Source: Litsea cubeba (Eukaryota > Streptophyta > Magnoliopsida > Laurales > Lauraceae). Taken from it: 64,000 nucleotides of DNA. This document shows positions 31,011-43,000 of the stretch, in pieces (within the stretch, counting starts at the first letter, position 1; each line of letters begins with the position of its first letter). A model generated the notes under the pieces. That model saw nothing but the letters and a program-made list of their open reading frames with translations, was not told the DNA's origin and made no database searches. The stretch covers positions 224,742 through 288,741 of the forward strand of contig WHSA01000883.1 of the NCBI GenBank assembly GCA_012931725.1, given 5' to 3'. A program made the translations under genes and the position numbers.

Positions 31011-31220
31011 TTCACATCCCTGATGTCATCTTCAAAACTTTGCCTCGAGATGGTACGTGATCCCTTTCACTACCATAAAATTCCCCTGGAAGCTCAAAAG
31101 GCTACAAATACCAAAAAAAAAGACTGCTCAAAGACTCTTGGTCAAGTCACAGGTTCTCCTTCAAAAAAAATCTCTTCGAGGCACATCGACTACAAAAGTT
31201 AAGCAACTCGCCGCTGTACC

Positions 31221-31233
31221 TCGAGGGGGCATT
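31221..31233 (+). other. Polypurine tract of Tat element
   Basis: TCGAGGGGGCATT directly precedes TGTTGACACC of the 3' LTR. GGGGGCATT before TGTTGACA is a familiar arrangement in Tat elements. Confidence 0.8.
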
Positions 31234-33604
31234 TGTTGACACCAAAAATGTCACTTTGCCTTTTCAAGATCCAAAGAGCTACATGAAGTCGCAACCTGCC
31301 ATAAATAGGCAATGCTGCTTCCAAAAATCAAATCTTGTCAGAATCAAACAAAAACTGCAAGATTCTTCCAGACAGCCAAAAGAGGAGTACACAACAAGTT
31401 TCGGGCCATTTCAAAATCATTTGGCCTAACTTCGCTTCTCCGACAGCCGAAAAGGAGCTCTCGGCGACAAAAGCTCTCCGGGACCATGATTTCCAAGACA
31501 GAACCTATGGATCATCTTAAAATGACTCCAATAGGTTCCCTGTCAAATTTCAAGTCAATCGGACATCGGTTGACCGCACGTCAAACCGCGACATCTTCAT
31601 CGCGACAAAAAGCAAGTCTACAGGTGATAGGACCCCAAACGGCTTCAAAACTCAAACAAAAGCCTATGGTTGGTCTTATTTATTGCTCAGGAGGCTTCAC
31701 ACCAAATTTCAGGTCATTCCGACATCGTTTGACCCAGTTTCAGCTTTTGACAGAAAATCGGCAGCTCTGCGCGACAAAGTCTTCGGCTTTCTCAGGAAAT
31801 TGGAAACTTTGCAAAATAAAATGCAAGGATTCTCATCAGGTTTCCTACAAAGAAATCAGGCCAATAAATGGTCAAAATGTCAAGGAAAAGTACAGAAGAA
31901 AAAAGAATCAGAAAAAAGCAAAAACGGACGCAAAACGGGACCAGAAAGGGGGAAAACCCCCCCAGGGTCGCAGACCCCTGCGACCCTGGGCCAGGGTCGC
32001 AGGCCCCTGCGACCCTGGCCCAAGGTCGCAGGCCCCTGCGACCCTGGGCCAGGGTCGCCGGTGACCATGGACCCCGGGGTCGCCGGGAAAGCCCCGGAAA
32101 CCCCGGTTTTCGCCGTTTTTTCGCGATTCGAGGAGCCCAGCCTCTGGTACTTTCCAAAATTCATGCTTTTGAGACACCAAGTCCTCTGATATCCGTCCAA
32201 AACACGGGTAAAACATCAAGAGTATCGAAGACAGTATTGATCGCCACCCGGTCAACCAAAAAAAAGTGTGCTTTCCACCCGACCGATCGAGAAATCGACA
32301 GGACAGATGGCACCGACCCGTTGTTAGCAACAAACACCTGAAATTACATGGTCATCTGATGTCGATCTACATGAAGATCCATCGATGATCATCGACAGAA
32401 GAATTCCAAAAGACGTGGCACGGCCCGCGACTCTTCAGCTGCTCGGCGACCACTTAATGCGATTAATTGACTAGCTTTATTACAGTCATTAATCCATTTC
32501 TTTGGACGGCCCAATCAGAAGCAAGCATTTGGGAGTTACAAGTCAAGAGATTCATGGCATTTAACCCATGAAACTCCTCCCATCATGGCGATTAAAGGCG
32601 ATTAAATGCCCTCAATCTCCTCCGGCCAATCAGAAGCCAAGAAAAAGGAGTTACAAAATAAACAATTCAATTTTGTAACTCCTCCCATTATGCGGCTTAA
32701 TGACATTAAAAGCCCATAAACTCTCCTAAATGGCTACCAAGAGCCTATAAATAGGAGAGCACTCCAAAGGAATCCAGATCGAAAAAACACACAACAAACA
32801 TCAGACAGCAGTCAGAAATCCAGAGAAAAGAAAAAGAGAGAAAACTCTGCGGAAGTTCTACACCGGCCACCGCAACAAGGTGACAAAAGTCCCTTGGGGG
32901 GTACCCCCCCCCCAAGGTCCTTGCCTTCTCCTCCTGCCTCCAATGGCTTAGATGTGGCTTTTCAGCCCGTCTACTCGGCTTTTTATTGGACATAGGACCT
33001 TCCTTTGGTCTTTGTCTTCTAAAAACCTGAGGTTATAGCCAAGCCAAGCGAATCAATAGCATCCTCTGTTCTCATCTGCATGGATGATGGCGAAGCCCAC
33101 ATATGGCTTGCGACCGTCAATCTAAACGAGTCCTCCACAATCTCCTGAGAAGTTAGATCCTCCTTTTCTTGCTTTTCATTGTAGTTTGTATTTTTTTAAA
33201 AGAGACAAAAATCACAACTCTTGTCTTTCATTATTGATAAGAATTGTAAATCGGCTATAAATGCCAAAATCGGCTATAAACGCCAAAAATCGGCTATAAA
33301 CGCCAAAATCGGCTATAAATGCCAAAAAAATCGCCTTTCACGGCAAATCAAGAAAAATGTCTCTTTTCTTAAATATATGTGCAATGAAAAACTTGAAAGA
33401 AGTTGATTTCCTTTTTACTTGCGAAGGTTGATCTCCGGATCACCACTTGCAATTCCAAGTAAAATAGAAAATCTGGCACACCCACAAAAAAAAAAAGAAA
33501 TGTTGATGCACGCCCTTGCCCCCCGGTTACGAAAGGGTCGGAACCAAACGGACTCCCACGTCCGCCGACCTCGGTAGGAACCCGAGCAGGAGCGCGGTCC
33601 ATCA
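31234..33604 (+). repeat. 3' LTR of Tat element (2371 bp)
   Basis: Aligned with the 5' LTR from TGTTGACACC to TCCATCA. It is 64 bp longer, mainly from extra GC-rich units at 31975-32070. The TATA box is at 32746-32753. A cluster of about ten differences in 35 bp occurs at 31448-31475 compared with 11382-11405. Confidence 0.93.
32746..32753 (+). promoter_or_regulatory. TATA box of Tat 3' LTR
   Basis: TATAAATA as in the 5' LTR. Transcription from it would enter the minisatellite about 830 bp downstream, reading the pyrimidine-rich strand as RNA. Confidence 0.55.
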
Positions 33605-33774
33605 TTCTCAAGTGCTTTATTTTTTCTCAGGGCTTTATTTTTTCTCATGGGATTTATTTTTTCTCTGGGCTTTATTTTTTCTCGAGGGCTTTATTTTATT
33701 TCAAGGCTTTGTTTTTTCTCAAGGGCTTTATTTTTTCTTTCTCAAGGGCGAGGGCTATATTTTTTCTTTCTCAA

Positions 33775-34085
33775 GGGCTATATTTTTTCTCAGGGCTTTA
33801 TTTTTTCTCAAGGGCTTTCTTTTTTCTCAGGGCTATATTACTTCTCAGGGCTTTATTTTTTCTCAGGGCTTTATTTTTTCTCAGGACTTTATATTTTCTT
33901 AAGGCTTTATTTTTTCCCAGGACTTTATTTTTTCTGAAGGGCTTTATTTTTTCTTCCTCAAGGGCTTTATTTTTTCCCAGGGCTTTATTTTTTCTCATAG
34001 CTTTATTATTTCTCAGGGCTTCATTTTTTCTCAGGGCTTTATTTTTTATGTAGGGCCTTATTTTTTCCCAGGGCATTATTTTTTC
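33775..34085 (+). repeat. Cassette A (first of about nine): ~300-bp variant block in the array
   Basis: Defined by an ordered set of variant units: a GGCTATATTT unit, a TTACTTCTCAG unit, an AGGACTTTATATTTTC unit, a TTCTTCCTCAAGGG unit, a CCCAGGG unit, a TTATTTCTC unit and a TTATGTAGGGCC unit. The same order recurs near 35950, 39590, 44415, 45420, 46465, 48410, 54100 and 59950. Confidence 0.75.
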
Positions 34086-37000
34086 TCGAGGGCTATATTT
34101 TTTCTCAAGGCTTTATTTTTTCTCAGGGGGATCATTTTTTCTCAGTGCTTTATTTTTTCTCGAGGGCTTTATTTTTTCTTAGGGCTTTATTTTTTCTCGA
34201 GGGCTTTATTTTTTCTTTCTCAAGGGCTTTATTTTTTCTCAGAGCTTTATTTTTTCTCAAGGGCTTTATTTTTTCTCAGGGCTTTATTTTTTCTCAAAGG
34301 CTTTATTTTTTCTCAGGGCTTTAATTTTTCTCAAGGGCTTTATTTTTTCTCCAGGGCTTTATTTTTTCTCGAGGGCTTTCTTTTATCTTTCTCAAGGGCT
34401 TTATTTTTTCTCAGGGGCTTTATTTTTTCTCTGGGCTTTATTTTTTCTCGAGGGCTTTATTTTTTCTTAGGGCTTTATTTTTTCTCGAGGGCTTTATTTT
34501 TTCTTTCTCAAGGGCTTTATTTTTTCTCAGGGCTTTATATTTTCTCAGGGATTTATTTTTTCTCAAGGGCTTTATTTTTTCTCAGGGCTTTCTTTTTCTC
34601 AAGGGCTTTATTTTTTCTCCGGGCTAAATTTTTTATCAAGGGCTTTCTTTTTTCTTTCTCAAGGGCTTTATTTTTTCTCAGGGCTTTATTTTTTCTCGGG
34701 GGCTTTATTTTTTCTCAGGGCTTTAATTCTTCTCAAGGGCTTTATTTTTTCTCGAGGGCTTTCTTTTTTCTTTCTGAAGGGCTTTATTTTTTCTCAGGGC
34801 TTAATATTTACTCAGGGGCTTAATTTCTTCTCGAGGGCTTTATTTTTTTCTTAGGGCTTTATTTTTTCTCAAGGCTTTATTTTTTCTCTCTCAAGTGCTT
34901 TATTTTTTCTCAGGGCTTTATATTTTCTCAAGGCTTTATTTTTTCTCCGGGCTTTCTTTTTTCTCAAGGGCTTTATTTTTTCTCAGGGCTTTATTTTTTC
35001 TCAAGGGCTTTATAGTTACTCAGGCCTTTATTTTTTCTCATTGCTCTATTTTTTCTTAAGGGCTTTGTTTTTTCTCAGGGCTTTATTTTTTCTCGAGGGC
35101 TTTTTTTTTTCTTTTTCAAGGGCTTTATTTTTTCTCAGTGGTTTTATTTTTTCTCATGGCTTTATTTTCTCTCGAGGGCTTTATTTTTCTTAGGGCTTTA
35201 TTTTTTCTTTCTCAAGGGCTTTATTTTTTCTCAGGCTTTATATTTTCTCAGGGCTTTATTTTTTCCAAGGGCTTTATTTTTTCTCGAGGGCTTTAAGTTT
35301 CTTTCTCGAGGGCTTTATTTTTCTTTCTTAAGGGCTATATTTTTTCCCAAGGGCCTTATTTTTTCTCAGGGCATTATTACTTCTCTGGACTTTATATTTT
35401 CTCAAGGCTTTATTTTTTCTCAGGGCTTTATTTTTTCTCAAGGGCTTTATTTTTTCTTCCTCAAGGGCTTTAATTTTTCTGAGGGCTTTATTATTTCTCA
35501 GGGGTTTATATTTTCTCAGGGCTTTATTTTTTATATAGGGCTTTATTTTTTCTCAGGGCTTTATTTTTTATGTTGCGCTTTGTTTTTTCTCAAGGGCTTT
35601 TTTTCCTACCGCTTTATTTTTTCTCGAGGGCTTTATTTTTTCAAAGGGCTTTAATTTTTTACAGGGCTTTATTTTTTCTCAGGGCTTTATTTTTTTACAG
35701 GGCCTTAGTTTTTCTCAGGGCTTTATTATTTCTCAAGGGCTTTATTTTTTCTCAGGGCTTTATTTCTTCTCAAGGGCTTTATTTTTTCTCAAGGCTTTAT
35801 TTTTTCTCGAGGGCTTTCTTTTTTCTTTCTCAAGGGCTTTATTTTTTCTCAGGGCTTTATTTTTTCTCATGGGATTTAAGGCTTTGTTTTTTCTCAAGGG
35901 CTTTATTTTTTCTTTCTCAAGGGCGAGGGCTATATTTTTCTTTCTCAAGGGCTATATTTTTTCTCAGGGCTTTATTTTTTCTCAAGGGCTTTATTTTTTC
36001 TCAGGGCTTTATTACTTCTCAGGGCTTTATTTTTTCTCAGGGCTTTATTTTTTCTCTGGACTTTATATTTTCTCAAGGCTTTAGTTTTTCTCAGGGCTTT
36101 ATTTTTTCTTCCTCAAGGGCTTTATTTTTTCCCAGGGCTTTATTTTTTCTCATGGCTTTATTATTTCTCAGGGCTTCATTTTTTCTCAGGGCTTTATTTT
36201 TTATGTAGGGCCTTATTTTTTCCCATGGCATTATTTTTTCTCGAGGGCTTTATTTTTTCTCAGGGCTTTATTTTTTCTCAGTGCTTTATTTTTTCTCGAG
36301 GGCTTTATTTTTTCTGAGGGCTTTATTTTTTCTCGAGGGCTTTATTTTTCTTTCTCAAGGGCTTTATTTTTTCTCAGGGCTTTATTTTTTCTCAAGGGCT
36401 TTATTTTTTCTCAGGACTTTATTTTTTCTCAAAGGCTTTATTTTTTCCCAGGGCTTTAATTTTTCTCAAGGGCTTTATTTTTTCTCAGGGCTTTCTTTTA
36501 TCTTTCTCATGGGCTTTATTTTTTCTCAGGGGCTTTATTTTTTCTCTGGGCTTTATTTTTTCTCGAGGGCTTTATTTTTTCTCGAGGGCTTTATTTTTTC
36601 TTTCTCAAGGGCTTTATTTTTTCTCAGGGCTTTATATTTTCTCAGGGCTTTATTTTTTCTCAAGGGCTTTATTTTTTCTCAGGGCTTTCTTTTTTCTCAA
36701 GGGCTTTATTTTTTCTCCGGGCTTTATTTTTTCTCAAGGGCTTTCTTTTTTCTTTCTCAAGGGCTTTATTTTTTCTCAGGGCTTTATTTTTTCTCGGGGG
36801 CTTTATTTTTTCTTCGGGCTTTAATTTTTCTCAAGGGCTTTATTTTTTCTCAGGGCTTTATTTTTTCACGAGGGCTTTCTTTTTTCTTTCTCAAGGGCTT
36901 TATTTTTTCTCAGGGCTTAATATTTTCTCAGGGGCTTCATTTTTCTCAGGGCTTTATTTTTTCTCGAGGGCTTTATTTTTTTCTTAGGGTTTTATTTTTT

Positions 37001-39419
37001 CTTAGGGCTTTATTTTTTCTCAAGGGCTTTATTTTTTCTCTCTCAAGGGCTTTATTTTTTCTCAGGGCTTTATATTTTCTCAGTGCTTTATTTTTTCTCC
37101 GGGCTTTCTTTTTTCGCAAGGGCTTAATTTTTTCTCAGGGCTTTATTTTTTCTCGAGGGCTTTATATTTACTAAGGGCTTTCTTTTTTCTCAGGGCTCTA
37201 TTTTTTCTTAAGGGCTTTATTTTTTCTCAGGGCTTTATTTTTTCTCGAGGGCTTTCTTTTTTCTTTCTCAAGGGCTTTATTTTTTCTCAGGGGTTTTATT
37301 TTTTCTCAGGGCTTTATTTTTTCTCGAGGGCTTTATTTTTTCTCAGGGCTTTATTTTTTCTTTCTCAAGGGCTTTATTTTTTCTCAGGCTTTATATTTTC
37401 TCAGGGCTTTATTTTTTTCCAAGGGCTTTATTTTTTCTCGAGGGCTTTAATTTTCTTTCTCGAGGGCTTTATTTTTCTTTCTTAAGGGCTATATTTTTTC
37501 TCAAGGGCTTTATTTTTTCTCAGGGCATTATTACTTCTCAGGGCGTTATTTTTTCCAAAGGCATTATTTTTTCTCTGGACTTTATATTTTCTCAAGGCTT
37601 TATTTTTTCTTAGGGCTTTATTTTTTCTCAAGGGCTTTATTTTTTCTTCCTCAAGGGCTTTAATTTTTCTCAGGGCTTTATTATTTCTCAAGGCTTTATA
37701 TTTTCTCAGGGCTTTATTTTTTATATAGGGCTTTATTTTTTCTCAGGGCTTTATTTTTTATGTAGCGCTTTATTTTTTCTCAAGGGCTTTTTTCCTAGCG
37801 CTTTATTTTTATGTAGGGCCTTATTTTTTCCCAGGGCATTATTTTTCTCGAGGGCTTTATTTTTTCTCAGGGCTTTATTTTTTCTCAGGGGCTTTATTTT
37901 TTCTCAGCGCTTTATTTTTTCTCGAGGGCTTTATTTTTTCTTAGGGCTTTATTTTTTCTTTCTCAAGGGCTTTATTTTTTCTCAGGGCTTTATTTTTCTC
38001 AAGGGCTTTATTTTTTCTCAGGGCTTTATTTTTTCTCAAAGGCTTTATTTTTTTCCAGGGCTTTAATTTTTCTCAAGGGCTTTCTTTTTTCTCAAGGGCT
38101 TTATTTTTTCTCGAGGGCTTTCTTTTTTCTTAGGGCTTTATTTTTTCTCAGGGCTTTATTTTTTATGTAACGCTTTATTTTTTCTCAAGGGCTTTTTTCT
38201 TAGCGCTTTATTTTTTATGTAGGGCCTTATTTTTTCCCATGGCATTATTTTTTCTCGAGGGCTTTATTTTTTCTCCGGGCTTTATTTTTTCTCCGGGGCA
38301 TTATTTTTTCTCAGTGCTTTATTTTTTCTCGAGGGCTTTATTTTTTCTTAGGGCTTTATTTTTTCTCAAGGGCTTTATTTTTTCTCTCTCAAGGTCTTTA
38401 TTTTTTCTCAGGGCTTTATATTTTCTCAGGGCTTTATTTTTTCTCCGGGCTTTCTTTTTTCTCAAGGGCTTTATTTTTTCTCGAGGGCTTTATATTTACT
38501 CAGGGCTTTATTTTTTCTCAGGGCTCTATTTTTTCTTAAGGGCTTTATTTTTTCTCAGGGCTTTATTTTTTCTCAAGGGCTTTCTTTTTTCCTTTTCAAG
38601 GGCTTTATTTTTTCTCAGGGGTTTTATGTTTTCTCAGGGCTTTATTTTTTCTCGAGGGCTTTATTTTTTCTCAGGGCTTTATTTTTTCTTTCTCAAGGCC
38701 TTTATTTTTTCTCAGGCTTTATATTTTCTCAGGGCTTTATTTTTTTCCAAGGGCTTTATTTTTTCTCGAGGGCTTTAATTTTCTTTCTCGAGGGCTTTAT
38801 TTTTCTTTCTTAAAGGCTATATTTTTTCTCAAGGGCTTTATTTTTTCTCAGGGCATTATTACTTCTCAGGGCTTTATTTTTTCCAAAGGCATTATTTTTT
38901 CTCTGGACTTTATATTTTCTCAAGGCTTTATTTTTCTTAGGGCTTTATTTTTTCTCAAGGGCTTTACTTTTTCTTCCTCAAGGGCTTTAATTTTTCTCAG
39001 GGCTTTATTATTTGTCAAGGCTTTATATTTTCCCAGGGCTTTCTTTTTTATATAGGGCTTTATTTTTTCTCAGGGCTTTATTTTTTATGTAGCGCTTTAT
39101 TTTTTCTCAAGATCTTTTTTTCCTAGCGCTTTATTTTTTCTCGAGGGCTTTATTTTTTCAAAGGGCTTTAATTTTTTACAGGGCTTTATTTTTTCTCAGG
39201 GCTTTATTTTTTTACAGGGCCTTAGTTTTTCTCAGGGCTTTATTTTTTCTCAAGGGCTTTATTTTTTCTCAGGGCTTTATTTTTTCTTAGGGCTTTATTT
39301 TTTCTCAAGGGCTTTATTTTTTCTCGAGGGCTTTCTTTTTTCTTTCTCAAGGGCATTATCTTTTCTCAGGGCTTTATTTTTCCTCATGGGCTTTATTTTT
39401 TCTCTGGGCTTTATTTTTT

Positions 39420-41700
39420 CTCGAGGGCTTTATTTTTTTCAGGGCTTTGTTTTTTCTCAAGGACTTTATTTTTTCTTTCTCAAGGGCTTTATTTTTCTCA
39501 GGGCTTTATTTTTTCTCAAGGGCTTTATTTTTTCGCGAGGGCTTTATTTTTCTTTTACGAGGGCTATATTTTTTCTTTCTCAAGGGCTATATTTTTTTCT
39601 CAGGGCTTTATTTTTTCTCAAGGGCTTTATTTTTTTCTCAGGGCTTTATTACTTCTCAGGGCTTTATTTTTTCTCAGGGCTTTATTTTTTCTCAGGACTT
39701 TATTTTCTCAAGGCTTTATTTTTTCTCAGGGCTTTATTTTTTCTCAAGGGCTTTATTTTTTCTTCCTCAAGGGCTTTATTTTTTCCCAGGGCTTTATTTT
39801 TTGTCATGGCTTTATTATTTCTCAGGGCTTTATTTTTTCTTAGGGCTTTATATTTTATCAGGGCTTTATTTTTTATGTAGGGCTTTATTTTTTCCCAGGG
39901 CATTATTTTTTCTCGAGGGCTTTATTTTTTCGCATGGCTTTATTTTTTTATAGGGCTTCATTTTTTTTTCAGGAGTTTATTTTTTTATAGGGCTTTATTT
40001 TTTCTAAGGGCTTTATTTTTTCTCAAGGGCTTTATTTTTTCTCAGGGCTTTCTTTTTTCTCGAGGGCTTTTTTTTTCTCAGGGATTTATTATTTCTGAGG
40101 GCTTTATTTTTTTCAGGGCTTTGTTTCTTCTCGAGGCCTTTATTTTTTCTTTCTCAAGGGCTTTATTTTTTCTCAAGGCTTTATTTTTTCTCGAGTGCTT
40201 TATTTTTATTTCTCGTGGGCTTTGTTTTTTCTTTCTCAAGGGCTATATTTTTTCTCAGGGCTTTATTTTTTCTCAAGGGCTTTATTTTTTCTCAGGGCTT
40301 TATTTTTTCTCGAGAGATTTCTTTTTTTTTCTCAAGGGCTTCATTTTTTCTTTCTAGAGGGCTATATTTTTTTCTCAGGGCTTTATTTTTTCTCAAGAGC
40401 TTTATTTTTTCTCAGGGATTTATTACTTCTTAGGGTTTTAGTTTTTTCTCAGGGCTTTATTTTTTCTCAGGACTTTATATTTTCTCAAGGCTTTATTTTT
40501 TCTTCCTCAAGGGCTTTATTTTTTCCAATCGCTTTATTTTTTCTCAGGGCTTTATTTTTTCTCAGGGCATTATTTTTTCTTAGGGCTTTATTTTTTCTCG
40601 AGGGCTTTTTTTTTTCTTTCTCAACGGCTTTATTTTTTCTCAGGGCTTTATTTTTTCTCATGGGCGTTATTTTTTCTCGAGGGCTTTATATTTTCTCCGG
40701 GCTATCTTTTTCCTCAAGGGCTTTATTTTTTCTTTCTCAAGGGCTTTATTTTTCACAGGCTTTATATTTTCCCAGGGCTTTATTTTTTCTCAAGGCTTTA
40801 TTTTTTCTCAGGGCTTTATTTTTTCTCGAGGGCTTTATTTTTCTTTCTCGAGGGCTTTATTTTTTCTTTCTAAAGGGCTATATTTTTTCTCAGGGCTTTA
40901 TTTTTTCTCAAGGGCTTTATTTTTTCTCGGGGCTTTATTACTTCTCAGGGCTTTATTTTTTCTCAGGGCTTTATTTTTTTCTCAGGACTTTATATTTTTC
41001 TCAGGGCTTTATTTTTTCTCAGGGCTTTATTTTTTCTTAAGGGCTTTATTTTTTCTCAGGGTTTTATTTTTTCTCGGGGCTTTATATTTTCTCAGGGCTT
41101 TATTTTTTATGTAGCTATTTATTTTTTCTCAAGGGCTTTTTTTCTTTGGCTTTATTTTTTCTTGAGGGTTTTATTTTTTCCCAGGGCTTTATTTTTTCTC
41201 AGGGCTTTATTTTTTTACAGGGCTTTAGTTTTTCTCAGGGCTTTATTTTTTCTCAAGGGCTTTATTTTTTCTCAGGGCTTTATTTTTCTCGAGGACTTTA
41301 TATTTTCTCAGGGCTTTATTTTTTCTCAGGGCTTTATTTTTTCTCAAGGGCTTTATTTTTTCTCAGGGCTTTATTTTTTCTCGAGGGCTTTCTTTTTCTT
41401 TCTCAAGGGCTTTATTTTTTCTCAGGGGCTTTATTTTTTCTCATGGCTTTATTTTTTCTCGAGGGCTTTATTTTTTCTTAGGGCTTTAATTTTTCTCAAG
41501 GGCTTTATTTTTTCTTTCTCAAGGGCTTTATTTTTCTCAGGGCTTTATATTTTCTCAGGGCTTTATTTTTTTTCAAGGGCTTTATTTTTTCTCAGGGCTT
41601 TATTTTTTCTCAAAGGCTTTACCTTTTCTCAGTGCTTTATTTTTTCTCGAGGGCTTTATATTTTCTCAGGGTTTCATTTTTTCTCAGGGCTTTCTTTTTT
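39420..41700 (+). repeat. Array segment duplicated near 48240-49900
   Basis: Two rare variants, TCTTTTACGA (39551 and 48368) and CCGGGCTATC (about 40698 and 48976), occur in the same order in both segments. Their offsets are 8817 and 8278, so one copy gained or lost about 540 bp. A GTAGCTATTTATT variant continues the match near 41110 and 49390. Confidence 0.75.
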
Positions 41701-42674
41701 CTTTCTCAAGGGCTTCATTTTTTCTCAGGGGCTTTATTTTTTCTCAGGGCTTTATTTTTTCTCGAGGGCTTTATTTTTTCTTAGGGCTTTAATTTTTCTC
41801 GATGGCTTTATTTTTTTCTTTCTCAAGGGCTTTATTTTTCTCAGGGCTTTATATTTTCTCAGGGCTTTATTTTTTTTCAAGGGCTTTATTTTTTCTCAGG
41901 GCTTTATTTTTTTTCAAGGGCTTTATTTTTTCTCAGGGCTTTATTTTTTCTCAAAGGCTTTACTTTTTCTCAGTGCTTTATTTTTTCTCGAGGGCTTTAT
42001 ATTTTCTCAGGGTTTTATTTTTTCTCAGGGCTTTATTTTTTCTCAAGGGCTTTATTGTTTCTCAGGGCTTTATTTTTTCTCGAGGGCTTTCTTTTTTCTT
42101 TCTCAAGGCTTTATTTTTTCTTAGGGCTTTATTTTTTCTCATGGCTTTATTTTTTCTCTGGGCTTTATTTTTGCTCGAGGACTTTATTTTTTCTCAGGGC
42201 TTTATTTTTTCTCAAGGGCTTTATTTTTTCTTTCTCAAGGGCTTTATTTTTCTCAGGCTTTATATTTTCTCAGGGCTTTATTTTTTCTCAGGGATTTATT
42301 TTTTCTCGAGGGCTTTAATTTTCTTTCTCGAGGGCTTTATTTTTTTTTTCACAAGGGCTATATTTTTTCTCAGGGCTTTATTTTTTCTCAAGGCTTTATT
42401 TTTTCTTTCTCAAGGGCTTTATTTTTCCTCGGGGCTTTATTTTTTCTCAGGGCTTTATATTTTCTCAAGGCTTTATTTTTTATGTGGGGCTCTATTTTTT
42501 CTCAAGGACTTTTTTCCTAGGGCATTATTTTTTCTCGAGGGCTTTATTTTTTCCCAGGGCTTTATTTTTTTACAGGGCTTTATTTTTTCTCAGGGGTTTA
42601 TTTTTTATGGGGCTTTATTTTTTCTCAGGGCTTTATTTTTTCTAAAGGGCTTTATTTTTTCTCGAGGGCTTTAT

Positions 42675-43000
42675 TTTTTCTCTGATGGCTTTATTTTTCT
42701 CTAGGGCTTTATTTTTTCCTAGGGCTTTATTTTTGCTCACGGGCTTCATTTTTTCTCAGGGCTTTAGTTTTTCTGAGGGCTTTATTTTTTCTCAGGGCAT
42801 TATTTTTTTTCGGGGCTTTATTTTTTCTCGAGGGCTTTATTTTTTCTCAGGGCTTTATTTTTTCTCAGGGCATTATTTTTTCTTAGGGATTTATTTTTTC
42901 TCGAGGGCTTTATTTTTTCTCGAGGGCATTATTTTTTCTCAGGGCTTTATTTTTTCTCGAGAACTTTATTTTTTCACAGGGCTTTATTTTTTCTCAAGGG
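42675..43000 (+). repeat. Cassette B (first of four): TCTGATGG to CTCGAGAACTT block
   Basis: Marker TCTGATGGCTTTATTTTTC is followed 234-328 bp later by CTCGAGAACTTTATT. Further copies start near 52352, 56691 and 58063. Differences in spacing show gain or loss of whole units. Confidence 0.75.

Larger units (their letters stand above)
30119..31220 (-). other. Upstream region of antisense gene, repeat-rich, non-coding
   Basis: Contains two tandem-repeat blocks (30190-30440 and 30785-31010) and no credible ORF. It may hold regulatory sequence for the antisense promoter, and is also the 3' untranslated region of the sense genomic RNA. Confidence 0.6.
11167..33604 (+). mobile_element. Giant Tat-lineage Ty3/gypsy retrotransposon, 22.4 kb
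   Basis: Two LTRs in direct orientation (11167-13473 and 31234-33604) begin TGTTGACACC and end GGTCCATCA. Inside, in order, are a PBS-like site, a long leader, gag, pol with a second archaeal-type RNase H, an antisense spliced gene and a polypurine tract. Known family traits: the second RNase H and antisense extra genes are typical of the Tat lineage (Ogre/Retand and relatives). The length is at the high end for the group. The 5 bases before the 5' LTR (aaagc) and after the 3' LTR (ttctc) do not match, so no target-site duplication is seen. Confidence 0.93.
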
